Below are positions 1 through 7,685 of a stretch of 64,000 bases of DNA, in pieces. Source of the stretch: Flavimaribacter sediminis. Lineage in GTDB: Bacteria; Pseudomonadota; Alphaproteobacteria; Rhizobiales; Rhizobiaceae. Within the stretch, counting starts at the first letter, position 1, and each line of letters starts with the position of its first letter. Position numbers and translations under genes: made by a program. Where the stretch lies: positions 558,001 to 622,000 of the forward strand of contig NZ_JAICBX010000003.1 of the NCBI RefSeq assembly GCF_019492055.1, in the 5' to 3' direction. The notes below the pieces were generated by a model. It was not told the origin of the DNA. It made no database searches and was given only the letters and a program-made list of their open reading frames with translations.

Positions 1-85
1 CCGCGGTCAAGGCGTTCATGCCCGGAGGCGATGAACCGGCGTCAGGATCAGACGAGAAGTCCGCAACCGGATAACGCCACTGCGC

Positions 86-535
86 TCAGGCAAGATGTTT
101 CTCGAAAAACACCCGGGCGAAGCCGTCCTCCTCGCGTCGACCGGTCTCCACATAGCCGAGATGCGGATAGATCGAGAGGTTCTGCGTCATCTTTTCGTTG
201 GTGTAGAGGCGAACACAGGGCAGTCGGAGCCGCTTCGCTTCGGCTTCGCAGAACGCGATCAAGGCCCCGCCAACGCCCCTGCCCGCCGCCGCGCCGAACA
301 CTGCGACATTTTCCAGAAACATGTGGCCGTCGCGGGGGAAGAACACGATGAAGCCAAGTATTTCGCCGTCCACGCCTTCAGCGATATGGATTTGGCCTTC
401 GCGTATCTGAGCCCTGAAATCCGCGACCACTGGCGCCGGTTTCCTGCCAATCGCCGCGACATATTGCCGGTAGGCGTCCTCGGCGCAGCCTCGAATGTCA
501 TCTTCATCGCGAGGCGTCGCCGGGCGGATCCGCAT
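86..535 (-). CDS. GNAT-family N-acetyltransferase
   Basis: A 149-residue protein of the GNAT fold, which moves an acetyl group from acetyl-CoA to an amine; the substrate cannot be read. The N-terminus MRIRPATPRDEDDI is the usual first strand and helix. The acetyl-CoA loop is seen as AAGRGVGGALI near residue 97, and the end (YPHLGYVETGRREEDGFARVFFEKHL) has the usual C-terminal strands. I chose the ATG at 535 over the longer open frame because everything upstream of it overlaps hisN out of frame. It starts one base after the hisN stop codon, so the two are probably cotranscribed and translationally coupled. Confidence 0.88.
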   Translation of the reverse strand: MRIRPATPRDEDDIRGCAEDAYRQYVAAIGRKPAPVVADFRAQIREGQIHIAEGVDGEILGFIVFFPRDGHMFLENVAVFGAAAGRGVGGALIAFCEAEAKRLRLPCVRLYTNEKMTQNLSIYPHLGYVETGRREEDGFARVFFEKHLA

Positions 536-536
536 G

Positions 537-1310
537 TCAGCCTGCGAGAAGTTCGAGGGCCTCGGCATGCAGCCGCTCGCATCCGGCGGCGACGATATCG
601 CCGCCCTGTTCCGGCCGGGCGCCGTTCCAGTCCGTGACGATGGCGCCGGCGCCTTCCAGCACCGGAATAAGGCCTGCGATATCGTAGGGTTTGAGACCGC
701 TTTCAACGACGATATCGGCATGGCCGGCTGCAACCAGAGCATAGGCGTAGCAATCGCAACCGTATCGGCTCAGGTTGACCTTGTTTTCAACGGCGCGAAA
801 GCGGTCGATATGGGTGTTCGAGAACAGGAAGGGCGAGGTCGTGAACAGCGTGGCTTCGGCAAGCGTCAGACCCTTGCGCGCAGACAGCTGTCTCTCGCCT
901 TCCGGGCCGCGATAGAGACAGCGGGCGCCATCGGAAACGTAGCGTTCGCGGGTGAAGGGTTGATCCATCAGGCCCATCACGGCGCGGCCATTGTGATACA
1001 GCCCGATCAAGGTGCCCCACAACGGCACCCCGGAAATATAGGCGCGCGTGCCGTCGATCGGATCGATCACCCATACATATTCGCGGTCGAGCCCTTCAGC
1101 GCCATGTTCCTCGCCAAGAATGCCGTGATCGGGAAACCCTTCGGCAATCAGCGCGCGAATCGCCGCCTCCGCGGCGCGATCGGCTTCCGTGACCGGATCG
1201 AAACCCGCAGTTTCCTTGTTAATGACATCGGACGTTGCCCGAAACCGTGGAAGGGTCTCGCGCGCGGCGACATCGGCAAGCCTGTGCAGAAATTCCAGAT
1301 CCGGTTTCAT
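537..1310 (-). CDS. hisN: Histidinol-phosphatase, inositol monophosphatase family
   Basis: A 257-residue enzyme of the IMPase superfamily, predicted to dephosphorylate L-histidinol phosphate in histidine biosynthesis (the HisN type common in alphaproteobacteria). Metal-binding motifs are intact: DPVTEAD at 38-44, GEEHG at 66-70 and DPIDGTRAYI at 83-92, with a C-terminal GLKPYDIAG that supplies the last aspartate. Length is normal for the family. It heads a two-gene unit with the acetyltransferase. Inositol-1-phosphatase activity is the main alternative, because HisN and SuhB are hard to separate by motif; the GTRAYISGVP stretch is typical of HisN. Confidence 0.85.
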   Translation of the reverse strand: MKPDLEFLHRLADVAARETLPRFRATSDVINKETAGFDPVTEADRAAEAAIRALIAEGFPDHGILGEEHGAEGLDREYVWVIDPIDGTRAYISGVPLWGTLIGLYHNGRAVMGLMDQPFTRERYVSDGARCLYRGPEGERQLSARKGLTLAEATLFTTSPFLFSNTHIDRFRAVENKVNLSRYGCDCYAYALVAAGHADIVVESGLKPYDIAGLIPVLEGAGAIVTDWNGARPEQGGDIVAAGCERLHAEALELLAG

Positions 1311-1467
1311 CGACTCATCCCGCTATTGTCTTGTTTTTCATGACCTTAAGGCGCAAAGCATTGGCATTTCCAGACGGCTCCGGACGTGTCTTATCGCAAA
1401 ACTCTGCGTATGAAAGCCGGTTTGTTTGCCTAAATTTTGCGCATGCGAACAAATTAGCGAAATATGC

Positions 1468-1496
1468 TTGACTATTGTGCAATGCAGCAATATAAA
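1468..1496 (+). promoter_or_regulatory. Sigma-70-type promoter of the small RNA
   Basis: TTGACT (1468-1473) and TATAAA (1491-1496) are separated by exactly 17 bases. This puts transcription start near 1501-1504, just upstream of the conserved sRNA body. Confidence 0.7.
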
Positions 1497-1500
1497 TGAA

Positions 1501-1581
1501 GTCGCAGTCAACGGCTGCATATGCCCTTATCGGGCGTTTCCTCCCTAGATTTGACCGCTCCGAAAGGCGCGGTCTTTTTTT
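1501..1581 (+). ncRNA. mmgR: Probable MmgR / alpha-r8 family sRNA (Rfam 'suhB' family)
   Basis: A stand-alone transcription unit of about 80 nt lies between hisN and the amidohydrolase gene. It has a strong promoter upstream, the unpaired motif TTTCCTCCCT (1538-1547) and a rho-independent terminator at its end. From what I recall, MmgR of Sinorhizobium meliloti is about 77 nt and carries this anti-Shine-Dalgarno decamer; the Rfam family was named after a neighbouring suhB-type phosphatase gene, which fits hisN next door. MmgR is reported to limit polyhydroxybutyrate accumulation. The assignment rests on remembered motif, size and context, not on a covariance search. Confidence 0.7.
1553..1581 (+). 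terminator. Rho-independent terminator of the sRNA
   Basis: The stem GACCGC (1553-1558) pairs with GCGGTC (1569-1574) and is followed directly by seven T (1575-1581). It ends only 15 bases before the convergent amidohydrolase gene. Confidence 0.85.
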
Positions 1582-1596
1582 GAGAAAAACGACGGA

Positions 1597-2490
1597 TTAC
1601 TCCGCCGCCAGGGCGACGCTGTCCGGTTGCTGGCAGAATTCTGCGGTCAAGCGGCCGATGAAACAGGCGAGATCGGCCTGCAGCCGGTCGAAACCGGCGT
1701 TCTTCTGAAACGTCTGCTCGTCGACATAGAGGCCGCGATTGATCTCGATCTGCAACGCATGCAGTCCGCGACGCGGCCGGCCGTAATGTTCGGTGATAAA
1801 CCCGCCGGCATAGGGCTTGTTGCGCGCCACCGTGTAACCGAGATCCTTCAACAGCGCAATCGCCGACTGCGACACGGCGCCGGACGCGCTGGTGCCGAAG
1901 CGGTCGCCGATGACGAAGTCCGGCCGGTTGCGGGATCCGGACTGCGCATGGGCGGGCATGGAATGGCAGTCAACAAGCACGCAGGCGCCGAAGGCGGCGT
2001 GCGTGCTGACGATCAGATTGCGAAGGCAATCGTGATAGGGCCGATAGAGGGACTCGATGCGGTCGAGCGCGTCTTCTATTGGCATCGGCGTGTGGTAGAT
2101 CTCCAGATTCTCGGCCACCAGCCGGGGAATCGTGCCGAGGCCGCCTGCGACCCGGACCGAATTGGTGTTGATGTAATGCGGCAGTGAGCCTTCGAACATC
2201 GTCGGATCGAGTTCGTAGGGCTCGCGATTCACATCCAAAAAGGCGCGCGGAAAATGCGCGACCAGCAGCGGCGCTCCGTAGAACGGCGCGCTGCCGAACA
2301 GCTCATCGACGAAATAGTCTTCCGAGACCCGGATCGTGTGTGCGTCAAGCCGCGAGGATGCAATGAAATCGCCTGGATAGTGACGGCCGCTATGGGGCGA
2401 GTTGAAGACGAACGGAACGATTTGTTCCACAGGCGCCTGCACCTCGAAGGGCCGTTGCTCTGAGAAACTGTTTTCAATCACTATGGTCAT
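1597..2490 (-). CDS. N-formylglutamate amidohydrolase family protein
   Basis: A 297-residue cytoplasmic zinc-dependent amidohydrolase of the HutG/N-formylglutamate deformylase family. Family motifs are FNSPHSGRHYP near residue 31, VDCHSMPAHA in the middle and EINRGLYVDE near the C-terminus; the histidines and acids are the likely metal ligands. I took ATG 2490 (MTIVIENSF) because the 53 residues upstream in the open frame look non-coding. No hut genes lie nearby, so a role in histidine degradation is not shown; in rhizobia this gene is normally found as here, divergent from cpdR. Confidence 0.82.
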   Translation of the reverse strand: MTIVIENSFSEQRPFEVQAPVEQIVPFVFNSPHSGRHYPGDFIASSRLDAHTIRVSEDYFVDELFGSAPFYGAPLLVAHFPRAFLDVNREPYELDPTMFEGSLPHYINTNSVRVAGGLGTIPRLVAENLEIYHTPMPIEDALDRIESLYRPYHDCLRNLIVSTHAAFGACVLVDCHSMPAHAQSGSRNRPDFVIGDRFGTSASGAVSQSAIALLKDLGYTVARNKPYAGGFITEHYGRPRRGLHALQIEINRGLYVDEQTFQKNAGFDRLQADLACFIGRLTAEFCQQPDSVALAAE

Positions 2491-2929
2491 CCCGTCGCCG
2501 CGCGATGGCGCACCATGCGCCCGGAGCAATAATGCAGCCGAGTCGGGCACATGTTGCCAGTTGCACATGGGTGAGTCCATAGCGGATGATCCGGCGAAAC
2601 CGCAATTGTCAGGACAGTGTGTCCCGCATACCGCACTCTCTGGCCGCACTCTCTGGCGCTCTCGCGCCGGGAGGGGCCGGATCGGACAGCGGCGCGCCGC
2701 GCGTAAACCGGATATTTACCATGTTGCGCTTGAATGACGGGACAGAGCCGGAGACGGTCTCCGGATCAGATATCGTCCGGTCGCGCATGGCCGGCGCCTG
2801 GAACCGCAAAAGTGATGACAATCCGGTTCCCTTGGACAAGGCTGCGTGATATCCGGATTCCGGAAGGGGCGACGCTGATCCGTTTTCGCGGGAACGGGTT
2901 GATTGCAAGGGATGGACACGGGGAGTGCA
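2491..2929. other. Intergenic region between divergent amidohydrolase and cpdR genes
   Basis: No convincing gene. It contains a short tandem repeat of CCGCACTCTCTGG (about 2631-2656) and a hairpin-forming CCGGAGACGGTCTCCGG near 2749-2765. Promoters of both flanking genes must lie here, but I cannot assign them. Confidence 0.5.
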
Positions 2930-3289
2930 ATGAAAATACTTCTTGCTGAAGACGACAGCGACATGCGTCGTTTTCTGGTCAAGGCCCTTGAGAAAGCGGG
3001 CTATGCGGTTCAGGCGTACGACAATGGCGCAAGCGCCTATGAGCGCCTGCGCGAGGAGCCGTTTTCCCTTTTGCTCACCGATATCGTGATGCCGGAGATG
3101 GACGGCATAGAACTCGCCCGCCGCGCGACCGAACTCGATCCCGACCTGAAGGTCATGTTCATCACCGGCTTCGCCGCTGTCGCGCTCAATCCCGAATCGA
3201 ATACGCCGCGCGACGCCAAGGTGCTTTCCAAGCCCTTCCATCTGCGCGATCTCGTCAACGAAGTCGAGAAGATCCTCCAGGCGGCCTGA
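2930..3289 (+). CDS. cpdR: CpdR-type single-domain response regulator
   Basis: A 119-residue receiver-only protein. CpdR of Caulobacter and Sinorhizobium, when unphosphorylated, brings ClpXP to the cell pole and promotes cell-cycle proteolysis; it is phosphorylated through the CckA-ChpT relay. Visible are the acidic pair at 8-9 in LLAEDDSD, phospho-acceptor D51 in LLLTDIVMPEMDG, the threonine/serine switch in MFITGFAAVALNP and the lysine in KVLSKPFHLRDL. These match the CpdR signature closely. The start at ATG 2930 drops nine residues of the longer frame. It is followed by tRNA-Val, the usual rhizobial order. Confidence 0.93.
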   Translation: MKILLAEDDSDMRRFLVKALEKAGYAVQAYDNGASAYERLREEPFSLLLTDIVMPEMDGIELARRATELDPDLKVMFITGFAAVALNPESNTPRDAKVLSKPFHLRDLVNEVEKILQAA

Positions 3290-3355
3290 TCTGAAAATCG
3301 GTCAATTATCCTCTTGACCGGGCGGCGGGCTTGTGGTGTATGCAGCCGGTCGGAT

Positions 3356-3430
3356 GGGCGTGTAGCTCAGCGGGAGAGCACTACGTTGACATCGTAGGGG
3401 TCACTGGTTCAATCCCAGTCACGCCCACCA
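3356..3430 (+). tRNA. tRNA-Val (GAC)
   Basis: A complete cloverleaf with the 3' CCA encoded. The acceptor stem GGGCGTG pairs with CACGCCC, the anticodon arm is CTACG-TTGACAT-CGTAG with anticodon GAC, and the T arm contains GGTTCAATCCC. Its 3' end is the left attachment core of the integrative element and remains intact after insertion. Confidence 0.97.
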
Positions 3431-3433
3431 TCT
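3413..3433 (+). repeat. Attachment core, left copy (attL) in tRNA-Val
   Basis: A 21-bp sequence covering the 3' part of tRNA-Val and the three bases after CCA. It is identical to 13991-14011 and has one mismatch to 32608-32628 (A versus G at 32622). Confidence 0.9.
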
Positions 3434-3495
3434 TTAAGAAAATCAACAGTTTACAGGCTAAATTCCTCTGGTGGGACATCCAAGGGGTACACGCC

Positions 3496-5130
3496 TTGTA
3501 CAATCCGACATATCTTTTCCTATCCCGTAATCACATCTACTACTTCCGCTGGCCGATGCCGAAGCACCTTCACCCTGCCGGCAAAACGTCCACGGTCAAG
3601 GTCTCACTCCGCACAAGGACGCCACAGGAAGCATTGCGTCTGTCTCGACTGCTGAGTTATGAAGGCCACCGAATCGTAGCGTATGGGATAGCGTCAGGCA
3701 TGCAGTACCGTGAGATGCGTGAGACCCTGTCCAAGCACTTCTCGCAGCTTCTTGAGGCTCAGCGTAACCACATAGATGCAACCGGTCCGCTTAGCCAACT
3801 TGACAGATCGGTCCTGCAGGGCAGCCTACGCGTCGCCGAGGGAGCCGTCGGGGGCCGCAATACCCTTTCCCTCACTGACGACGACAACCTCACACTGCAA
3901 GCTTTTGTGGCCGAATATGAGCTACCTGTGGAGAGCGGGACGCCGGAGTTTGAAATGCTGCGCCGTGAACTTCATAAAGCTTATCGAGCATATTGCAGGT
4001 CGGTGCTTCAGTACGATGATGAACAGAGGGACTACGATTTCGGCGCGCGCATCAGTGGCCATCAAGCCGGAACCTTTTCAGATATCGACACAGAGTATTT
4101 TACACTCAATGCCGTAGTACGCGACTACATTGCCGAGAATGACCAAGCGAAAAGCTGGGCACCACGGTCAAGAGACCAGAAGATCAGTCAGTTGTCGCTA
4201 TTGGAGGAAGTACTGGGTTCGAATACGGATATTGCAAAGGTTACAATCAAAGAGGCTCAGCACGTAAAACGCGTGATCATGAGCTACCCCAAAAACAAGA
4301 ACAAGCTACCGCATACCAAGCATCTATCTATTGACGACATATTGCAGAGGACGGGCCTCGAACGTCTCTCCACCCAAAGCATGAACGGATACATTCAGAC
4401 CTACGGAGGCCTATTCGAGTGGGCTCGTCGTCAAGGTTACGTCAAAGAGAACGTATTTTCCGGACTAAGCATCCGAAAGGCAAAGAACAGCAAACCTGTA
4501 CGAACCGGTTTCACTAAAGAACAAGTCGAGAATATGATCGACGAGTTGGTGACAAATAGCCACGATTTGCTTACGCGTGACTATCAGCTTTGGGTCACTC
4601 TAATAGCTGTCTACACAGGCGCACGCCTCAATGAGATATGTCAACTGCAAACGGTTGATGTCAAACAGGAAAACGGCGTTTGGTGCTTGAGCTTCAATGA
4701 CGAGGGAGAACAGAAACGCCTCAAGACCCAAGCATCCAGACGCATTGTGCCGATCCACAGCCAGCTGAACGAGCTTGGCTTCCTTACCTATTGCACTGAG
4801 CAACAGCAAAGTTCCAATACACGCCTTTTCCCGGAACTCTCCTACAGCCCAAAACACGGTTACGCGCGTATGCCGAGCAGGTGGTTCAATGAGCAGTTCC
4901 TACCTAGGCTTGGCCTGAAGTCGAGGCTGCTTGTCTTTCATAGCTTTCGAGAAACCATGGCTACTGCATTGTTCCATGCAGGCATAGAACAACCACTTGT
5001 ACAATCTATTGTAGGACATCAACGCGAAGGTGTAACACAGCAGCATTACTTCAAGGATGACTATACCATACAGCAGCGACGGGATGCGCTAGAGAAGGTC
5101 AGTTACAGCTTACCCGGGCAATATCGATAG
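3496..5130 (+). CDS. int: Tyrosine recombinase / integrase
   Basis: A 544-residue site-specific recombinase, expected to catalyse insertion at and excision from the tRNA-Val site. The catalytic set is complete: R377 in YTGARLNEICQL, H482 and R485 in HSFRET, H508 in VGHQ and nucleophile Y518 in QQHYFKDDY. The N-terminus (YLFLSRNHIYYFRWPMPKHL) is the compact domain typical of this tRNA-integrase type, followed by a core-binding region. The open frame extends back through the tRNA; I chose TTG 3496, which has an AAGGGG ribosome-binding site at 3482-3487. It reads inward from attL, the standard arrangement. Confidence 0.92.
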   Translation: MYNPTYLFLSRNHIYYFRWPMPKHLHPAGKTSTVKVSLRTRTPQEALRLSRLLSYEGHRIVAYGIASGMQYREMRETLSKHFSQLLEAQRNHIDATGPLSQLDRSVLQGSLRVAEGAVGGRNTLSLTDDDNLTLQAFVAEYELPVESGTPEFEMLRRELHKAYRAYCRSVLQYDDEQRDYDFGARISGHQAGTFSDIDTEYFTLNAVVRDYIAENDQAKSWAPRSRDQKISQLSLLEEVLGSNTDIAKVTIKEAQHVKRVIMSYPKNKNKLPHTKHLSIDDILQRTGLERLSTQSMNGYIQTYGGLFEWARRQGYVKENVFSGLSIRKAKNSKPVRTGFTKEQVENMIDELVTNSHDLLTRDYQLWVTLIAVYTGARLNEICQLQTVDVKQENGVWCLSFNDEGEQKRLKTQASRRIVPIHSQLNELGFLTYCTEQQQSSNTRLFPELSYSPKHGYARMPSRWFNEQFLPRLGLKSRLLVFHSFRETMATALFHAGIEQPLVQSIVGHQREGVTQQHYFKDDYTIQQRRDALEKVSYSLPGQYR

Positions 5131-5187
5131 AATTACGTATGTTTTGCCGTCATGTGTACAGAGTGGGCCAAAGAACTAAAGGGCGCG

Positions 5188-5430
5188 TTAGCCTTTGACT
5201 GCTTGAATCTCTGCTACCAGTGCAGGCACATCAAGTTTAATGATGTCGGCGATATCCAGCAACTCCACAAGATCAACACGCCGCTCCCCACTTTCAATAT
5301 TGGCTATGAACGGTTGGTGTCTACCAAGAGCACGGGCGACCTCCGCTTGCGTCATGCCCATCGCACGTCGCTGTGCTGCCAACGCCGAGGCAACAAGCTT
5401 ATGGCGATTTGTATGAACAGACTTTGCCAT
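5188..5430 (-). CDS. XRE-family helix-turn-helix regulator
   Basis: An 80-residue Cro/C1-type DNA-binding protein. The helix-turn-helix is MTQAEVARALGRHQPFIANIE (about 26-46), followed by SGERRVDLVELLDIADIIKLD, typical of small XRE repressors. It lies convergent to int and divergent from the small membrane gene. The ATG directly abuts a long perfect inverted repeat (5431-5459), so autorepression or control through mRNA structure is likely. It is probably the element's maintenance/excision switch; that role is inferred from context. Confidence 0.85.
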   Translation of the reverse strand: MAKSVHTNRHKLVASALAAQRRAMGMTQAEVARALGRHQPFIANIESGERRVDLVELLDIADIIKLDVPALVAEIQAVKG

Positions 5431-5493
5431 CGGAGGGTTGACCAGATTTCAACCCTCCGGTAATCCGAAAATCAGATTATCCAAAAATCGGAT
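5431..5493. promoter_or_regulatory. Inverted repeats upstream of the XRE regulator
   Basis: CGGAGGGTTGA (5431-5441) and TCAACCCTCCG (5449-5459) form a perfect 11-bp inverted repeat with a 7-base gap, starting at the base next to the regulator's ATG. A second pair, ATCCGA (5463-5468) and TCGGAT (5488-5493), follows. They may be operators, or a stem that hides the ribosome-binding site. Confidence 0.6.
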
Positions 5494-5553
5494 ATTTGTA
5501 CGGAACTCTGATACTGCCTAGTAGACAGATCGCATACAGCACAGGAGAACTAA

Positions 5554-5853
5554 GTGTTTGAATTGTTTGTTGTTGCACTCCTTGTTGGCGGTGCCGGTTA
5601 CTTCTTCTTGAAGAAAAATACGGAACGCGGAGCAGATACCGTACGGGCGTATATTTTCATGTCAGATATCGAAACCGGGCTCCCCGTGGAAATTGCCAAC
5701 CGGAATGCACGAGGAAGCGCAAGCAGCCTCTCCGAAGCATACATTCGTCTTGCTAAGCACCATGTAGACAGCCAGTACCAAGGAAAGCAGTTGCCGTTCC
5801 TCGCGGACGCAGAGGCGGCAGGTTTCGATCGAATGGGAGCACGACAACCATAG
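5554..5853 (+). CDS. Small membrane-anchored protein of unknown function
   Basis: A 99-residue protein starting at GTG 5554 behind AGGAGA. Residues 1-19 (MFELFVVALLVGGAGYFFL) form one transmembrane or signal-anchor segment followed by KK. The rest is soluble: about residues 45-85 contain NARGSASSLSEAYIRLAKHH, suggesting a short helical domain. I do not recognise the family. It is the first gene to the right of the XRE control region and may be under its control. Confidence 0.6.
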   Translation: MFELFVVALLVGGAGYFFLKKNTERGADTVRAYIFMSDIETGLPVEIANRNARGSASSLSEAYIRLAKHHVDSQYQGKQLPFLADAEAAGFDRMGARQP

Positions 5854-6012
5854 TACTGTCATGCGCTGCGTTGCATAGGGCGTACCGCATAGACTAGCGC
5901 ACTGCTTGATGGCTCAGGAGGAGCATATCGGCGTCTGTCGGCCCCTCTCCAAGCCAGGCTGACAACTCAACTCCCGAGCATCCTATGACCGTTTCCGACT
6001 TCTATAGGAAAA

Positions 6013-6480
6013 CTATGGTGAAACGGCTACGTGTGAACAGTCAACAATGTTCACTGCGTCGTGGGGACACAGCCACATATCCGCACTCAACCCCCAGTAC
6101 ACCAGTGTTTCTTCTGCGTTGTAGCTGTGCTTCGTACAGACTTCACGAGAGGTAACCGGCTTGCAGATAAGTATGATACCAATCTTGCGCTTTAGCTCTG
6201 CCGCATAGTGCATAGCCTGACCGATCGCTTCGGCCCACTTACCTGAGAAGTCTATTTCGATTGCAAGTTCAGGTGATACGCAGTCGGCCTGTGTCCCGGA
6301 CTTCTGTATGAAAACCGAACGCTCAAAGTCTGTGCATAGCGTACTCTGATACTCATGCTCTGTCTTTGCAGAAACCTGTACCGCAAAGGTGAGCAGCACC
6401 GCGGCAACAAGAATAAGTATACTCGCCAGACGAGGCAATGTGAGCAGCGGCCGTATAAAGCGTATCGGCATTCTAGTCAC
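6013..6480 (-). CDS. Exported protein with a PD-(D/E)XK-like core, unknown function
   Basis: A 155-residue protein with a signal peptide or anchor (basic start, then SILILVAAVLLTFAVQVSA) cut near residue 38. The mature part has ELAIEIDFSGKWAEAIGQAMHYA followed by a hydrophobic strand IGIILICK, an arrangement resembling the E-x-D...K core and Q-Y helix of PD-(D/E)XK nuclease folds. Several cysteines (CTDF, DCVS, ICKP, VCTK, LCPH, DCSH) suggest disulfides, consistent with periplasmic location. The nuclease likeness is my reading of the pattern. It stands alone between the small membrane gene and the HNH gene. Confidence 0.6.
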   Translation of the reverse strand: MTRMPIRFIRPLLTLPRLASILILVAAVLLTFAVQVSAKTEHEYQSTLCTDFERSVFIQKSGTQADCVSPELAIEIDFSGKWAEAIGQAMHYAAELKRKIGIILICKPVTSREVCTKHSYNAEETLVYWGLSADMWLCPHDAVNIVDCSHVAVSP

Positions 6481-6539
6481 CCCTCAGTGTACAAAGCTAG
6501 GTAATCGCCTGGTGTCCGGTACAGTGGTTGCAATCAGGG

Positions 6540-7499
6540 TTAAATGTTAGCCCACGATCGGTGCGCTGCTAACGTTTCTTTGTTCGGTTGATGTTCTGCC
6601 TCTGTAGGCAATCTCACGGGTTGCCCTTGCAAGCCGCTATACTCGGTCTCCAGCAAAGCATCTGACAAAACAACTGTCATGTCCTCTGTATCAATAGCCA
6701 AGTGACCCAGATCGAATAGGTCATGTATGTCCGCACGCAATAGAAGTCCGTTCTGCACGTGATTGCTTGCAGCGCCGCGGTACGGCGAAATATGTGCTGC
6801 ATCGAGTGCTTCGATTGCATCGTACCCGGTTACTGCACAACATCCCCGGTATGCGGCAACAACAGCTTTCCTAAAGACTGCTTGCCCGCGTCTCTGTGTA
6901 ATCTGCGCTACGCGTTTTTCCCGTTCGTCCGTAATAGAGTTTGGATCAAAATCTGTGTCCGCTTCGGATAATTTCTCAGCAGCCTCCCTTGCTTGGGCAG
7001 CGGTATGGTCACCGGATGTCCGTGCATGTCCCTCTTCACCAAAACCTTCCAGTACAAAATATCCGTCCTTCCAGTCCGTGACCAACGCTAGACCGAGTAC
7101 ATCGTACGTCACGCCTGGCTTGGGTGTACGTTGCAGAAGAACGCCGACAGGCACGCCATCTTCCATACAATTCATAAGGCCACGATTAGTTGCCGCTTTG
7201 TCACGATCAGCGGGGTTCTGGTTCTCCTGGTAGTACAAATACTGCCACGAGCCATCAGCACGACGATCAACCGGCCGATCGGCATAGGGACCTTCCAATG
7301 TCTGTCGAACGCTTAATGCGTAATCTGTGTATGCGGGCTTGTAGATACCTTTGGCTTGATTGACGATACGGACATGCTCCCGAGAGAAGTCTTGCATATC
7401 GGCCCAGAGGACCTCGTGGCCAGTGTGATCTCGATACCACTGCAGTGCAGTACGTTGGTCACCTGTCACGCGTCCTAGTGCATCTTCAACACTGATCAT
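6540..7499 (-). CDS. HNH endonuclease-domain protein
   Basis: A 319-residue protein from ATG 7499. The C-terminal HNH domain is clear: GCCAVTGYDAIEALDAAHI (about 217-235), SNHVQNGLLLRADIHDLFDLGHL, containing the histidine pair, the NG-L-L-R-DIH-LFD signature and a zinc-type cysteine. The N-terminal 200 residues, including YTDYALSVRQTLEGPYADRPV, GSWQYLYYQENQ and NRGLMNCMEDGVPVGVLLQ, are an unassigned recognition-like domain. This build resembles modification-dependent or restriction-type nucleases. The open frame extends to 7589 without a better ribosome site. It is divergent from the polymerase-like gene and probably acts in defence or element exclusion, by inference. Confidence 0.78.
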   Translation of the reverse strand: MISVEDALGRVTGDQRTALQWYRDHTGHEVLWADMQDFSREHVRIVNQAKGIYKPAYTDYALSVRQTLEGPYADRPVDRRADGSWQYLYYQENQNPADRDKAATNRGLMNCMEDGVPVGVLLQRTPKPGVTYDVLGLALVTDWKDGYFVLEGFGEEGHARTSGDHTAAQAREAAEKLSEADTDFDPNSITDEREKRVAQITQRRGQAVFRKAVVAAYRGCCAVTGYDAIEALDAAHISPYRGAASNHVQNGLLLRADIHDLFDLGHLAIDTEDMTVVLSDALLETEYSGLQGQPVRLPTEAEHQPNKETLAAHRSWANI

Positions 7500-7685
7500 C
7501 TGTACCCGCTTCCCCCACGTCACTTTCACTCGTCTGCTTGTCCAACACAATCTGACCATGTTAGAGCCGCGACGCGGCTTCAGCGGCACTTCGGGATACT
7601 AGCCCCTCTTACCCATAGTCATACTGTACCGGTTGTAGATGCAGTCAGTATACACCTGGTACCTATAGGTCGAACACAAATACAG

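Noticed and set aside
3..74. Open frame entering from the left edge and ending at TAA 72-74, possibly the C-terminus of a plus-strand gene
   Set aside because: Only 23 codons are visible, rich in Gly/Ser/Asp, with no motif; coding cannot be shown.
3331..3495. Extension of the integrase frame through the tRNA gene
   Set aside because: It would translate the tRNA; TTG 3496 has a good AAGGGG site.
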